Source: Phoenix dactylifera (taxonomy: Eukaryota > Streptophyta > Magnoliopsida > Arecales > Arecaceae). From it: a stretch of DNA of 64,000 nt. The DNA lies in NCBI RefSeq assembly GCF_009389715.1, contig NC_052392.1:33032125-33096124 (forward strand), in the 5' to 3' direction. Position 1 is the stretch's first letter, and every line of letters starts with the position of its first letter. Shown here piece after piece: positions 50,732 to 63,756 of this stretch. The notes beneath the pieces were generated by a model. The model did no database searches. It worked only from the letters and a program-made list of their open reading frames with translations, and was not told the origin of the DNA. The position numbers and the translations under genes were made by a program.

Positions 50732-53700
50732 ATGGCCGAGGGTTTCAAGCTCGATCAGAAGCACGGTAAGGGAAGGGTTAGGGTTTCTAGGGTTTGGAGG
50801 AAGGTCGCCGGCGCTGGCGGTGGCGATGTCATCGTCGAATGGAGCGTCAGCGTCAGCCTCGCCTCCGACTGCCATCCCGCCTACACCGCGGACGACAACT
50901 CCGCCATCGTCGCCACCGATACCATGAAGAACACCGTAATCTTCCACCTCTTCTTGTCGATCGATATCTCATCGTCAGGGCTCGATTCGATGAGCATATT
51001 TCGGAATTTTCTATGTCTAATCGTGTAAAAATGTTTGCTTGGTGCGGGATGGAAGGTTTATGCCAAGGCGAAGGAGTGCTCCGAGGTCGTCTCGATGGAG
51101 AGCTTCGCTGTTCTTCTCGCAAGGCATTTCACGGCGTTCTATCCACAGGTGATTAGCTTTTCTTCTTCTGTTTCCCCTTTGTTTTTTCTTTGGTTGGATG
51201 TCGCTTTTACGACGAAATGAGTGATTTTTTTTCCCTTCTAATCTGTTGTTGATATTAGGTCACGGCTGCGACCGTCAATATCGTTGAGAAGCCTTGGGAA
51301 CGTGTGGTGGTGGACGGACAACCCCATTCACATGGTCTCCGCCTAAATAACACTCTTTTGCTAATTTTTGGTTTTGCAATGGCTTCATAATTTTTGGCTT
51401 ATTAGATCCCTTTTTTCGAGGAAGATCCCTTCCATGTTGGGGAATCAAGTAGAAGATGATGCTTATATAATGGTGATAACATGAAGCCATAAGTAAATCT
51501 GATATGGGTATAATTAAGAGGTTTGATTTTAAGTTGGCAAGAATGCATTTTTGTAGCACAAATGTGAAAATACTAGATCAAATCTGTCCTTCTTTCTTAT
51601 AATTATATTTGGTCTTTCTCTGCCCATAGCCGAGAAGTAGGGTTTTCTGTCTCCAAATCTGTTTAAGGATCCTCTGTCATTGAATGCACGAGCGGTGGAA
51701 CAGAGAATGTTATCTAGAAGATTGAGAAGATTGAATCTTGTTCCTACTTTTGCATACTTAATAGCTTGTATTTTATGCCTGGCCAGCTAACGTTAGTTGC
51801 TTTCACATGCATGGCAGCTGGCAGAAGTTATATCATCTCGAGTCTTTGTTTAAAAATATTCAGGCTAATATTTTGCTTCCAGATTTCCCTGTTCTCCATT
51901 ATTTGCAGTGCCAATCCATAGCCGTTTGTTTAATTTTGCTAACACAAAGTGTGGTCAAAGTGCTCTTTCAAATTTATTATTGGTTGCTCACTTACAGGAT
52001 TTAAACTTGGGTCTGAGAAGCACACGACTGAAGTAACAGTGAGCAAGCTTGGTGCTTTGAGCATAACCTCGGGTGTTCAAGAATTGGCCCTGCTAAAAAC
52101 AACGAAGGTAGTATGCTACTGATGTACCTTTTTTAAATTTTTTAATGTCGCTATAATATGCGTTGGCCAGTGGATTAGCTTTCTTGTGACGAAAAGAAAA
52201 GCTGACAGCTACCATCAATGTCATGCTTCTAGATAATTGAGTTATCTAAGCATCTGAGTAGGCAATGTAATCACTTTACCTAATTATCACATCCTGAAAA
52301 TTAAATTTCTGAAAGTGGGTGCTAGCTAATTTTCAGAAATAAAGAGATACGACTTTCAGAAATGGAATTAAATTTTAGAAAGGGTAGAAAGAAATTTTTG
52401 CTTTCTTGTATCCAACCCAGACCTGGCAGTTTTTTTCTCTTCTTGTTTATTTTGGTGGACACAATTCTGCGTTCTTATCAGTTATCTTGTTCTTTGGTCA
52501 TTAATATAACTCAACTTTGACACCTCTTTGGATTATGCAGATGTTTTTGTTAATTAACAACAAAGGTTGTATTTGTTGAATGCAATCAAGTAGCATTTTT
52601 CTAAAAGCATATGGAGCTTCGATATGATCAAATATGATTGTATTCCAAGTTAGTAGTTTTTTTAAAGGGCTGAGAACTAATCTCCGCTTCCATGCGTATC
52701 TTAATTTGGCCTAGGCAGTTTGCCAAATGATTATATTTCTATTTCAGTTAATGCACACTTGTAGGATTTTTTTTACCGAGCCTTAACAAGCTGCAACATC
52801 AAATTGCTCACACTCAATCAGCACTGAAGGAAAGAAGTGCTAAGCTCAATCTGCTATAAGTTCTTTGTGGTTTCATTATCCAGATAGTTGGTCAGGTCTT
52901 GGTTGTATCAAAATTGGTTAGGGCTGGGTCTCAATCAATTCTTGGGTGATCAAATTTATTCAGTCCTCCATCTGTAGAATTTCAATAGGTTTTAGTTAAT
53001 CTGACTTTGGTCATGTAAAGGAAGTTTGTGTGCGTGACTAGTGTTGGATCTACTCTGCATTCCTTGTTTCTATCTATTGGCAATTAACTTCCTTTAACTT
53101 TCCTCTGTATACCTATCGCAAGAACGAAAATGGGATCTGTATTTATCCACCATGCAACATGAGAATTAGTGTTTGAGTATGACATGCTTTATAAACAGTC
53201 TTATTTTGCTTTATCTAGTTATAGTTATCACCAAGTTTTACACTATCAAGATTTCTTCACTAGTACTCTTCTGAAACCTTTTCTTTTCTCTTTCTTTCTT
53301 TCTTTTCCTCTTCTTTGTTGTTTTCTTTCTTTGGTGATCATTTCATGGAAATGGCCCAAGGTTTGGACGTGGGACCTCCTCCCAGAGGAAGAGGCTGTGT
53401 AACCATTGGATCATATTCCTTTTTGTCACTCTTTAGAAGCATTCTTGCCCGTTGTCAGTTGCTTCCTAGTGTACAATCACAATAAAATGCTGTGGTTTAT
53501 TAGTTCATACTTGTAGAAAATATGAGAAATCTTTCCTGGAACGATGTCAAATATGGATTTGCTTCTTGGTACTGGATTCTCTGAAAGAATTGGTGAACAT
53601 CCACTTCGATACAGAAATTGGCAAGGCAAGACAATATATGTCTTGGAAAGGGGTCTAAAGACCTGCTCAATGTGTGGGCCTTCCCCTTGGAATGGGTCTT

Positions 53701-55121
53701 ACTGGTACTACATACAGATGTTCCCTCGGTACCTTCTTCTTTGTTTTAAAACTTTTCCAATTCAATCTTGTACAAGATACCTCTGAATATTCTGCATGAA
53801 TATGACACGTCTATAAATGTGTATAGAAATTTATGGGATGTAAACTTTTTCTGAAAACATATCACCAAATTTGTTAATTGTTTTCCTTTATTTACATGCA
53901 GTCAGGTTTTGAGGGGTTTGTAAGGGACCGTTACACACTTCTCCCAGAGACAAGGGAAAGAATGGTAGCAACAGAAGTCACTGCTTTTTGGAGGTCTTAT
54001 CTTAGCCTTTTAAGATGCATCTATCCAAGTTAGAGGTCCTAGTTTTTTCTTGTTGGTCTATTTTTTGTCTTGGGGTTGTTAGTTTGGTTGTTTATGTTAG
54101 CAAAATGCTCAGCCAAGGATATATTCTTGCTTTTCTGTGCCAGTGTACTGTATGGCTTCTGAAATGGCATTGCAAGATTTTCAATGTCAGAAAAGACAAC
54201 TTTCTTTTGTGTGCATTAGAAAGAAACGTGTTTCATAGAATTTGCTACCAACACGCTAAAAGAGTATTGTTCGTGAAATTAATGAGACGAAAGGAGTCAA
54301 CAAAACCTATCCAGTCATTAGACATATTTTACCAAGAGTCAGCGAAAGCGGGCATGTGAAACCACTAATTGACTCATTAAACCCTGCCTTTAGGTTTTTC
54401 TAGTTCCATATTATTTTTATAATTCTTGTTTACTCTCAGAGCTGCTTATCCTAAGGGTGACAAAATTTTGCAATTTTCCTTATTATTCATGCAGGTATCC
54501 TTTTGAACATGTTTCTGATATTCCGGCCAAGCCGTTCTGTTTCACAGAGAGATATGAAGGTGTGAAGAAAGTTCTGGTTGATACCTTCTTCGGTCCACCG
54601 GATGTGGGAGTTTACAGTCCATCCGTTCAGAACACACTCTTCCTCATGGCAAAAGCTGTTCTGAATAGGTTCATCTCTTATTGTTCCCAACCCCATCAAT
54701 TGTTACGTTTAATAATGTAGGATTTTAGCCAAATTGTTTCCAGCTTAAGCTTTCGTGTCATAATTTTTTCAGGTTCCTAGATATAGCATCAATTCAGCTC
54801 AGAATGCCAAACCTCCACTTTTTACCAGTCAATTTATCTAGCAAGGAAAACCCAGACATGGTGAAGGTGAGATATACAGCATCACTTTTTTGACTACCAC
54901 AAGTCAAAATTTTAAAACTATAAAAAGCTATGACATTTTGGTGTTCTCTTTCTTTTTCTTTTTTTTTGTGAAAAGGAAAAAATAAAGTAGTGGTGGAAGG
55001 ATGACAATTTTTAGCATTCTTTTCTTATACCCTGCAGTTTGCTGATGATGTCTATATGCCAATTGCTGAGCCACACGGTACCATAGAAGCTACACTGAGC
55101 CGCACCATGTCCAAGATGTAG
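50732..55121 (+). CDS. UOX: Uricase (urate oxidase), peroxisomal
   Basis: There are eight exons: 50732-50935, 51056-51148, 51259-51334, 51998-52107, 53902-53993, 54495-54668, 54773-54866 and 55038-55121, giving 308 aa, the normal length. All introns are GT-AG and phases match. The enzyme oxidises urate to 5-hydroxyisourate with O2 in peroxisomes, a step of purine breakdown to allantoin. Conserved segments are GKGRVRVSRVW (K13), IVATDTMKNTVYAK (T62, D63), NIVEKPWERV, GQPHSHGFKLGSEKHTTEV, LPETRERMVATEVTAFW, DTFFGPPDVGVYSPSVQNTL and MPNLHFLPVN (H265). K13, T62 and H265 correspond to the Lys-Thr-His catalytic set known in fungal uricase. The C-terminus is SKM, a minor form of the peroxisome signal usually seen as SKL. 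A GGG stretch at residues 29-31 replaces a usually polar loop. The gene converges with the Nudix gene. Confidence 0.96.
53275..53425 (-). mobile_element. tRNA-derived SINE remnant in a uricase intron
   Basis: The minus strand reads CCAATGGTTACACAGCCTC, then CTGGGAGGAGGTCCC and CGTCCAAACC. This resembles the box A-to-box B arrangement of plant SINEs with a degenerate GGTTCGAACC. An A/G-rich tail (about 53330 down to 53275: AAAGAAAGAAAAC type) follows, as expected for a SINE 3' end. It lies in uricase intron 4. Confidence 0.45.
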
Positions 55122-56449
55122 ACATTGTTGGGTCTATATAGAACAATAAATTGTTAAATAAGTGCCATTGTATGGCCATCTGCTTCCCTTTGGGGTTATT
55201 ATCATCTTGGTTGCATCAAGAGAGACGTCTATTTGCTGTAATCTGTACTTTACATCTGCTCATGCATGTACAAGGTAGCATTTGAAATAATATGGCTCAA
55301 GTGATTTGATAGGATTAGGTATATAAAATATGTGATGCATTTGATGTAAGATTGCATTGACCAAATAATACTTTATATTGAAGGGTGAGGTCATCCATGT
55401 TCTACGAAAGCAATACCAGGGACCAAACCCAGAAAACCATACATAGATTTGGATAAAATAACGTCACTCTAAATGGGCGATGGCCGCTATTTACTCTTAA
55501 GTCTATGTGATCCCTAATAAACAATAAGTTTTCTTTTATTTAGATAAGCATTGCAATATTGAACTATATGGTTTTTGTCCAAGTCAATACGATGATGGCA
55601 TACGGCTCATACTTGTCGTTGGTGCCAGGTCAGCGCTTCACGCACGCCACCATCAAAATTTATAGTTTATTTTCAAAATAATATTAGCTGTGGAAAGCCT
55701 GCCATTCCCTTTCCGATGCTGTCATCCTCACCCAGTCATCGGTCTGCCTCCATTATTATTGTTTTTTTATATAATGGTATTATGATCGTTTTAAAACAGT
55801 TATAATATTATTATAACTATTTTAGACAAGATTCGGTATGACATAGAATTTTTTTGCCATACCATTATTTGTACCAAATATCAGTACCAACCGATATGGT
55901 ATGATATATTTTATACCATCCGATTCGAATTGGTACAGTAAATTATAATTTTAAATAATAGTTTTAAATAATGATATTTAGCCGAGGATAACTGTCATGC
56001 TTGGATGCCAGTTACATAACCGAACAGGGCAGCAGAATTTTTATCATAAGAGGAAATAAAACAAAAGGACACAACTGGTAGAGCCTAATTAATGAGAGAT
56101 TTAAAGCTAGTGTTAAAAATTACAATTAACTTATTATACTCTTAGACTATGAAAAACTATGAAACTAAAATACCAATATTTTGGTAGCATTCTGAGTAAC
56201 TCCTCAACCCGGAGTTATCCAGTGAGGCAATAGTTTTATGATGAAAAAATTTAGCTGTGCCAAGCAGTTTGACATAATTCTCGAGATGGAGAATTTAATC
56301 CATAAGTAATCACCACATCAAGCGACATCGAAGAGTAAATGATGAGCAGTACAGACCATGTGATTCTTGGTTATGGCTGAATTGATGTGCAGGTGCTGGT
56401 ATGTCCACTCAGTTTTCTTAAAGGCAGGCAGTTGAATAAGAGAAATCAT
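55122..56449. other. Convergent intergenic space, with interspersed repeat copy 2
   Basis: This lies between the uricase and Nudix stop codons and holds both 3' untranslated regions. The part at 55825-55945 has many GGTATGxTAT/ATACCAxx motifs in both orientations (CCGATATGGTATGATAT, TTGGTACAGTAA) and resembles the repeat at 35338-35520. Confidence 0.5.
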
Positions 56450-59400
56450 CTATACTTGTGCAGCTGAATCTGGCTGTAAATGGGGGCTGAAAAACTTCAG
56501 AACATCCTCATAGATGGGCTTCTTAAAATCCACCGCCTGCTCAAAATTTTTAGAGGTGTGATGTATCAGATCATAACTCCTCTATCTTTTCCTTTTCTCA
56601 GGAAATGAGAACAGCAATAAAAGGGTCAGGTTTACCCACGAGTTCAATTACTTGTTGCGGTGTCATCCATGACCATTCTGCAAATTCTGGCTTTTCAGAT
56701 CCATCACCAGATAGATTTATCTCTTCCTCTTTTCCAGTAAATCGAAGTAAAAACCTACATATCAATACAGGAATCAGCTAAATCAACAGTGAGGAGTATC
56801 ACCGAGTCTTGAACAGTCAGTTTGATTATCAGTATCTGTAGTACCTATACTTTCAATATATACCAAACTTAAATATCATGAGATATGAACAGGATGATTG
56901 AAGCTTCAAATTTTTTATTCTTGAAGACATTGGTCTGTCAATGTGTATGCTTAAAAACAAACCCAAGAGAGCAGACAAAGCAGTCTGAAGGAAATAGAAA
57001 CAAATTAAACATTCAGATGCCAGTTGTACATTTTTCAGTAAAAGAGTTCCCGTTTAACATAGATATCCTTCTTAGAAATTTGGTACAATTTACTGGTAAG
57101 TATTCCCTTGTATTACCCATGGCCTTATTTCTACTCAAATATGTACAATGGGAGGAACTAATGGTATTCAGATAAATTTGCACTCTGCTTCCCTAACAAG
57201 GATTGTCATAAAAAATAGTTGTAGTGACTTAATTTACAGCCTCTACTCTTAAGTAAAAAAAAATTCAAAAGAGCTTCTTTTTTTCTTTTAATGCTTTGGA
57301 CAAAGATGACTTTTTTCTTTTTCCCCTTTAATTTGAGTCCAACCGTTGACGTCCATCCTGGTTGAATCCTGACACTCAGGGCACACCAGGAATGTCGAGA
57401 CAGACCGAAACACAATTATCCTCTATTTTTCTTTTCCTCTTGGTTGTTTCAGTATGTTCCGAAACAATGTCATATCATTCTCAAAGCAAACTAGGATGGG
57501 GCCCAATATCAAGACTTACACCCTTAGGTGATTTATTTATTGTAAGCAAGTACACAAACCTTGTCATGTTTATTGGACTCATATACGTATATCGATACAT
57601 ATTTGGACCTCAAATTATACCACTTGCATCCTGGCACTCGGGACACACCGGGATTGTTGGGATGGACCAGGATGCAAATATCTTTGTTTTTTTTTCTTCT
57701 TATTGTTGTTAACAGTATGTCCAGAACCAATACCATATCACCCCAGAAGTAAACCAGGATGGGGCCTAGTACCGAGGTTTAAACACTTAGGTGATTTAAT
57801 TCCTGTAAGCAAGGAGGACAAATTGGGTCCATAGAGTGATCAAAAAAAGTCAGCAGTCGAAGAGTGTTTTTGCTTTATTTGGTTTAAGAATTGTTTGAGT
57901 TGGATTAAGTATTTTATTAATTGACGTGTTTTAGGAAGGAACCTAATTGATGTGTTTTACAATTAGCATGATCTCTTAGGAGTCCTAGTAAAAGAGATTT
58001 CAAGAGGATTTTTCTTTCTACAATTATTGGAGACTAGATGAATCCAACTAGGAAATTTCTAGACTGGTAGAGTCTATAGAATCCATAAGGGCTATTGAAA
58101 TCAATCTATCTATCTATCTATCTATCTATCTATGTATGTATGTATTTTATGAAGGAATAGATAAACCCTTTTGGCCAAGATTCGGTTGTCTCCTCTTCTC
58201 TTCCTCCCTCGTATTCTTCTCCCACATCTTTCTTATTACTCTCTCTTCTTCCTCTTCTATTTCTATTTTATTATTCTTTCTTCTATTTATTGTTGACCAT
58301 TGATGTTGCTTAATTTTATATCTCAACAAACTGAGCATCTCCATATTATGATATTTGATTAATATATCAATCAGTTTATTCTAAGATCTATATTGATTCC
58401 TCTCTTGCTGTTTTATTGCATTCTACAAATTCCTGTACTCAATATTTATTATAATCTGGTTTAAAATCTACAGCAGACCTTTCAATTAAGCTCTTAATTC
58501 CTTCTGTTCCTTGTCCTACCAGCTCCTCATTCAAAAACCCTAGACAAAATTTTTTGTAACGTCACTTGCTGATAAATTCGGTGCTATCATTTGTTGTCCT
58601 GTTCTTAGGACTTTGGCGACAAGCATTAGAACTGCTTTACACCCTAAACTATCCTATGTCTAGGGTGTTCTTACACAATGCAGGCCAAACCTAAGCGGTC
58701 CTGCATCACCATGTCATGTTTATTGGACCTCAAACTATAATCATAAGAAGGAAAAAAAACTTGGCAAGATCAACTGTGAGTATTTACTGATTTAGATGAA
58801 AATTTTAAATTTTTGGGTAGATTCAAAAGAAATATACTTTTTATACCTTGATCAAATTCACAACTAGATAACATGACTTTTCTTCGCATCCTTGAAAAGT
58901 TTCACTTGATTTGTGAAAACTCTCGTCTATGTTCTCAATTGACATAAATACGGACTTCAAGAAATACAAATGAACTGTACATATTAGATGTATGCCAATT
59001 GATCAGAAATCTGCCTTTAAATATTTCTTTTTTCACACAGAAGGCTATACTTGTCTAGACTATGCTCAACTTCACTAGAGACATGCTTGATCGCCTACCT
59101 GTAGGACATTGATGTAGTTAGCTATCACTCTTGCAAGCAAAACACTAATAAACAGATATAGATTGAAAATACTACACAAACAGATGTCAAGAGCAATATG
59201 ACTGTTATAGTTCAACTAAATTGCTGCTAAAATAGTTTGCATGATCAATAGATCTTTACATGAACAAGAAGTACTCTAACTAATTCTTCTTATGTATTAT
59301 AGAACCCTTCATAAATTCTCCTCAGGAGTTGCATGCTATCACCCAACTCTCCATGACAAGAATGAATTTTACAAATGGATTTGTTTGGATTACCTCTTTG

Positions 59401-62400
59401 ATTTGGCCATCGTGACTACTTAATAGCATTTAACATGATTTGAGGGAAAGATTGGAATAGTATTTAACATGGTAATCCCTCTAACCTAGTTTTGAAACAC
59501 AAGGATGGTCAAGAAAATTCTAAATAAAAATTCTAAACCACCTAAGTGAGCTAATCAAGCAAATTTTGATATAGCAAAGCTTTTAGCAAAAGTTGCTGAG
59601 CTTGTGTTATGATATAATGAAAGAAGTAACTTCAAGTTCAAGTTGGCTGGTGGGAGGGGAAAAATCAAGAAGAAAAAGAAGAAGAAAATGGTGCGTGTAA
59701 CCATAATGCTCATGGAGGAAAGTAACCTATAAGCAGTTAGCCACGATCTTACACATTCACGATAAAAAATTGCCATTGCGAGTATAGGACGATTAGCAAT
59801 GAACTTATTAAACTAATATAGATTATACAAGGCTTGCTGAGTGTGGTTGCTGTTAATGTTTCCTTCCAACTGAATATTTGATAAGTGCTTATGAACAATG
59901 AGGTCAGACCAACATGCTCACCACTTTTGTGCCTGACCTTTCCAATCCGTTCCCCATTGTTTGTTTAGTTTTTCTCTTACTTCCGGAGGGAAATCATAGG
60001 TTAACCAATAAGGAACCTGCATCAAAAGTTAAGACAATAAAGTAACCAATTACCACCCATGAGAGAGAAAGTAGTGACTCAAATAATGATAGTTTTTTGG
60101 TGTAATTTCATATACTCTAACAATATAAATTTTTAAAGCTAAAGCTAATAGGTATTGCGTATTATAAGTCGAACTGAGAAATGAGAAAAACAATTGTAGT
60201 GATATATGATGTGATTAAACCTAGCAAAGAGAAGAAACGAATTGATTAACACACATGGGATAACAAGTGGCAATTCATTAACCTTATCTTGCTATAAGTG
60301 AAAAAGAGCACAGAAAAGTTTCTTTTGGGGGAAAAGAGGACAAAAAATGTTTCAACAAAAAAAAAAAAAAATTTCTAGAGATATTGTTTAACTCACTCTA
60401 TATTAAGTAAGACTATAGCAGGAAAAGGAAAACTTTTACTAGGAATATAATGTATATTTTATGTTGGTAACATGTTTATTATAAGATTTGGCAAATATTA
60501 TGTTAAATTTTTCAATGTTCTCATGTCTAATTATTATAGATTGTTATGTTAAATGTCCTATAACCCCCTTTCTATTACCTGGACTCTAGTGTCCACCTCG
60601 AAAAATATGTCAGATAAGTATCCGCAAATCAGATATGCTTCAGAATCTCACATGCTTATGAAATTCTTTAGTTGCAATTTTTTACATGTCAATTGAGAAT
60701 TGGTCCTTCGAACTACTAGCCTACCCCACCACGATGATGTTTAAAGATTTTGTAAATTCTAAAATTTCATTGTGTTATTCTTGCAATTTGGTTAAGGATG
60801 TAGGTATTAAAATAACTATAAAAAATGTCATGTTTCTTGCATCTTTGAGCTAAGATTTTAGATGAAAAATATATACAGTATAACACCTTATCAAGCAATA
60901 TATAGTATTTTCTACAATGAAATATCTAACAAACATTGATTGCATAAAATTTGGCTTTTTTCTCTTTTTATCAACCTATCTCTGTCTCTCTCTCTTTTTT
61001 TCCCTTTTTGCCAGGTCAAACATTCGATACATGTTTGAATCCAATTTTCATGCCTGTGTCCATGCAAATTTGAACTCCTGTCTCCACTTTTGCTCCATGT
61101 GCACAGATTACACAGATATTATGCCACAAGAATTCATAGCACGCTTCTAATCAGTTGCATAGGAAAAACTAGCCCCCACATTTTCTTCACAGTTGACATT
61201 TCTAAGTATAATGTAATTTTTTGTTTTCTAAAAATAGCTCTCCTGTACACATTCATACAGATACCATACATAGGTCTCCTATACACATTCATTACACAAA
61301 CCACTTGATAAGGCCTATGATTTTACTTAGCTATATACGTTTAACTATCTTCATTCCTCACTAAGTTTTTCACCGAGTTAAGATATACTCGTCAAACCTT
61401 AATAACCATTCATAACAAACAATTAATTCCTTTAGACTACCGAATCCTAATATATCCTTTCCGTTATTTACAATACTAATTCTTGAATGGATAAGTGTTT
61501 TAGCAAACCTATGCATGCTTGAAACTTCTCTGGACGATTTTTTAGCATATTAAGTTTTGCTCCTGCCCTTTAAGAAAAACTTATTAGAACATTTGTTAGA
61601 ACACAGAGAGGCTAACCAAACATAAAAATATTCAAATCAACTGTTTGCCAAATATCATATGGAACCTTTTACCGCTCTAGCAGTAGCACTCAGTCATGGA
61701 CCTCAAACTTTCTTACTATAAAACTAAGTTAAATACGTTGACGACATCATTTTTTTTAACAAAGATGCTAGAAAGTTATCAATGAGTTTGCTACAAATTA
61801 AATTTAAATGCATCCATAGCACCAGATAATTTACATATTTTGCTGCTAATCTTATGCAGCGTCATACAAAGAGTGCGACCAACATCCTTGAGTACCACCA
61901 AAAGGCTTTTCATTCTCTAAAGCTCAAAAGTTTGATACAGAGGTAAGGACATGAAAAACAATCGGAAAAGCCTAGAAAACGGACATCAATGTTCAGAAAA
62001 ACACAAGAGAAAGTATTTGTTTAATGTGAATAAGAAATCACCCAAGCATTTGTATTTTGGAACCTATCGTAGTAATAGGTTTACCTTCATGCAAATGAAA
62101 ATACATCAAAAAGTTCTTTAGGAGATCAATGCACTTATACATTCCCTCAACTTAGCATAAGAGTTTCTAAGACAATCTGAGCGATCAGAATCATTATTCT
62201 CATTAAGCATAAAAAGTTGCATCTTGCAACATGGCGGCTTAATATATTTCGGTTTCACAGACAATTAGATGAAGATAATAAAGGCAAGATTATAGAAGCT
62301 TTTCTACAAGCTATTACTATATGCAGAGTATCTAAATATTTTACCCACGAACTCATGCATCCATGCCTGCCCGCAGAGATGCATGAGCATGTACATAAAT

Positions 62401-63617
62401 CAAACTCAAAACCCCTTTGTGCAAGATACAAGAAAAAAAAGAAAAATCAAACACAAAATCAAACCTCTGCAAGAATCTCTGCTGATGTAACTCCAGTTTC
62501 TTCCCTTAGCTCTCTAATAGCAGCAATTCGAGGATCTTCTCCTTGATCCACACCACCCTGCAGCAAACTAGTTAATGTAAATACATCCAATAGATCATAG
62601 TATGGCTTCCACAATCAACAACCTATCTTATGCAGTGCCCTAATTGTCACTATCGTCCAAGTTGCATAAGATTTTCCTGGAAAGTAATTATTTTTCAAAG
62701 CACATCAAAGGATTCTGCATGATATATTTAATCAGAGAGACCATCTTCATTAAGATGGCTGTTTCCTTCAATTATTCAATGAACAATTATCCAGGCCCAT
62801 AAGCAAGGCATCTGAGGACTTTATGGATTTCTTTGGCTTCATATCACTTCGCGCCAAAGCCAAGCACAACCCAAATTTTGTACTTCAGAAGAATCAACAA
62901 GAACAACCACCCCGATAGATCCATACATATAAAGTTACGGCACTCAAACATCTACTAGCCTACAAATTATAAATTAACCCCCAACACATCTCAAGATCCA
63001 TATTAACCAATTCCTCAGCCAATCACGACGATGATGAATCACCTCCAACCACTCACTATGCAACCATCCAACCACCAAATTATGTTCTTCTCCTATTCGA
63101 AAAATCAAATAAAATCCTAAAGCACGACTGATTAAAAAGATATATAGAAATGCATCATTATTATACTGATTCGCATCACCAAAATCAAATGGGGAAGGAT
63201 AAAATTACTAACATCCCAATAATAACCACACCAAGATAAATATGAGCCATTTGGCATCAAGATCAACGAATTACCTGAGGCATCTGCCATGCGCCCGGGA
63301 TATCGAGCCTCGAAGCCGAAAAGATCTACCAAAATTAAGCAAATTCCAGATCAGAATTCGCCAAAAAAAAAAAAAAGAAAAAGTAGAAACAAGACCTTAT
63401 TAGAAGAATTAATGAGGCAGATGCCGACGTTTCTTCGGTAGCCCTGGGGAGGGGCGTCCATGGAGGCGGCGATGAGCTTCGGGGGGCGCGGGAGTGGCAG
63501 GTCCGAAAATCTGAGGAAGGAGGAAGGGCAGAAGGGGGAGAGGGCGTGATATTTAGGAAGAACGGAATAAACGTGGGAGACGGAGAGGCGGACGGGTCGG
63601 CACAGAGATGAAACCAT
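56450..63617 (-). CDS. NUDT26: Nudix hydrolase, plastid-type Ap4A hydrolase/RppH-like
   Basis: There are six minus-strand exons: 63617-63396, 63325-63275, 62557-62465, 60016-59922, 56754-56640 and 56536-56450, giving about 220 aa. Introns are GT-AG; the 56639 donor (CTC/GTGGGT) is the least typical but restores VIEL/AVDFKKP. The Nudix box GGVDQGEDPRIAAIRELREETGV (residues 92-114) fits Gx5Ex7REUxEExGU exactly and binds the catalytic metal. WQMPQ before it and WLTYDFPPEVREKL after it are typical of plant NUDT25-27, which split diadenosine polyphosphates. The first 52 residues are rich in Ser, Pro and Arg and poor in acidic residues, like a plastid transit peptide. M53 (63461), just before DAPPQGYRRN, could start a cytosolic form. 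In-frame ATGs at 63656 and 63701 would lengthen the leader. Introns 3 and 4 are long (2.4 and 3.2 kb). The paralogue name is tentative. Confidence 0.93.
57366..57812. repeat. Direct repeat, two 185-bp copies, 262-bp period
   Basis: Copies 57366-57550 and 57628-57812 both begin ATCCTGxCACTC, contain GGATGGGGCC and CTTAGGTGATTTA, and end TGTAAGCAAG. They are diverged by many substitutions. The 77-bp spacer (ATGTTTATTGGAC...CTCAAATTATA) recurs in shortened form at 58712-58739, pointing to a larger repeated unit. It lies in intron 4 of the Nudix gene. Confidence 0.85.
58104..58145. repeat. (ATCT)n/(ATGT)n microsatellite
   Basis: A tetranucleotide run changes from ATCT to ATGT units. It lies in intron 4 of the Nudix gene. 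Confidence 0.95.
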
Positions 63618-63756
63618 CCCTTCGCGTCCAGAAAGAAGCCAAGGTTGGAGAGGCATCTGCCAGGGGCGTGGCTCAGGGCAAGCGGGTCGGGTTGTGAACA
63701 TCGGATTGGGTCAGGTTGGGTAAAACGGATTCGGGCCAATTTTTTTCCCTCTATAG

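Noticed and set aside
53544..53786. 80-codon frame within uricase intron 4
   Set aside because: Both flanking exons join cleanly without it, and it resembles nothing in uricases.
56580..56639. Nudix reading frame continuing past exon 5 (VGKPDPFIAVLIS then stop)
   Set aside because: Splicing at CTC/GTGGGT to the exon at 56536 restores the conserved AVDFKKPIYEDVLKFF ending, so the read-through is intron.
15910..63617. A biosynthetic cluster of the four genes
   Set aside because: The encoded activities belong to unrelated pathways and the genes are far apart with transposon debris between.
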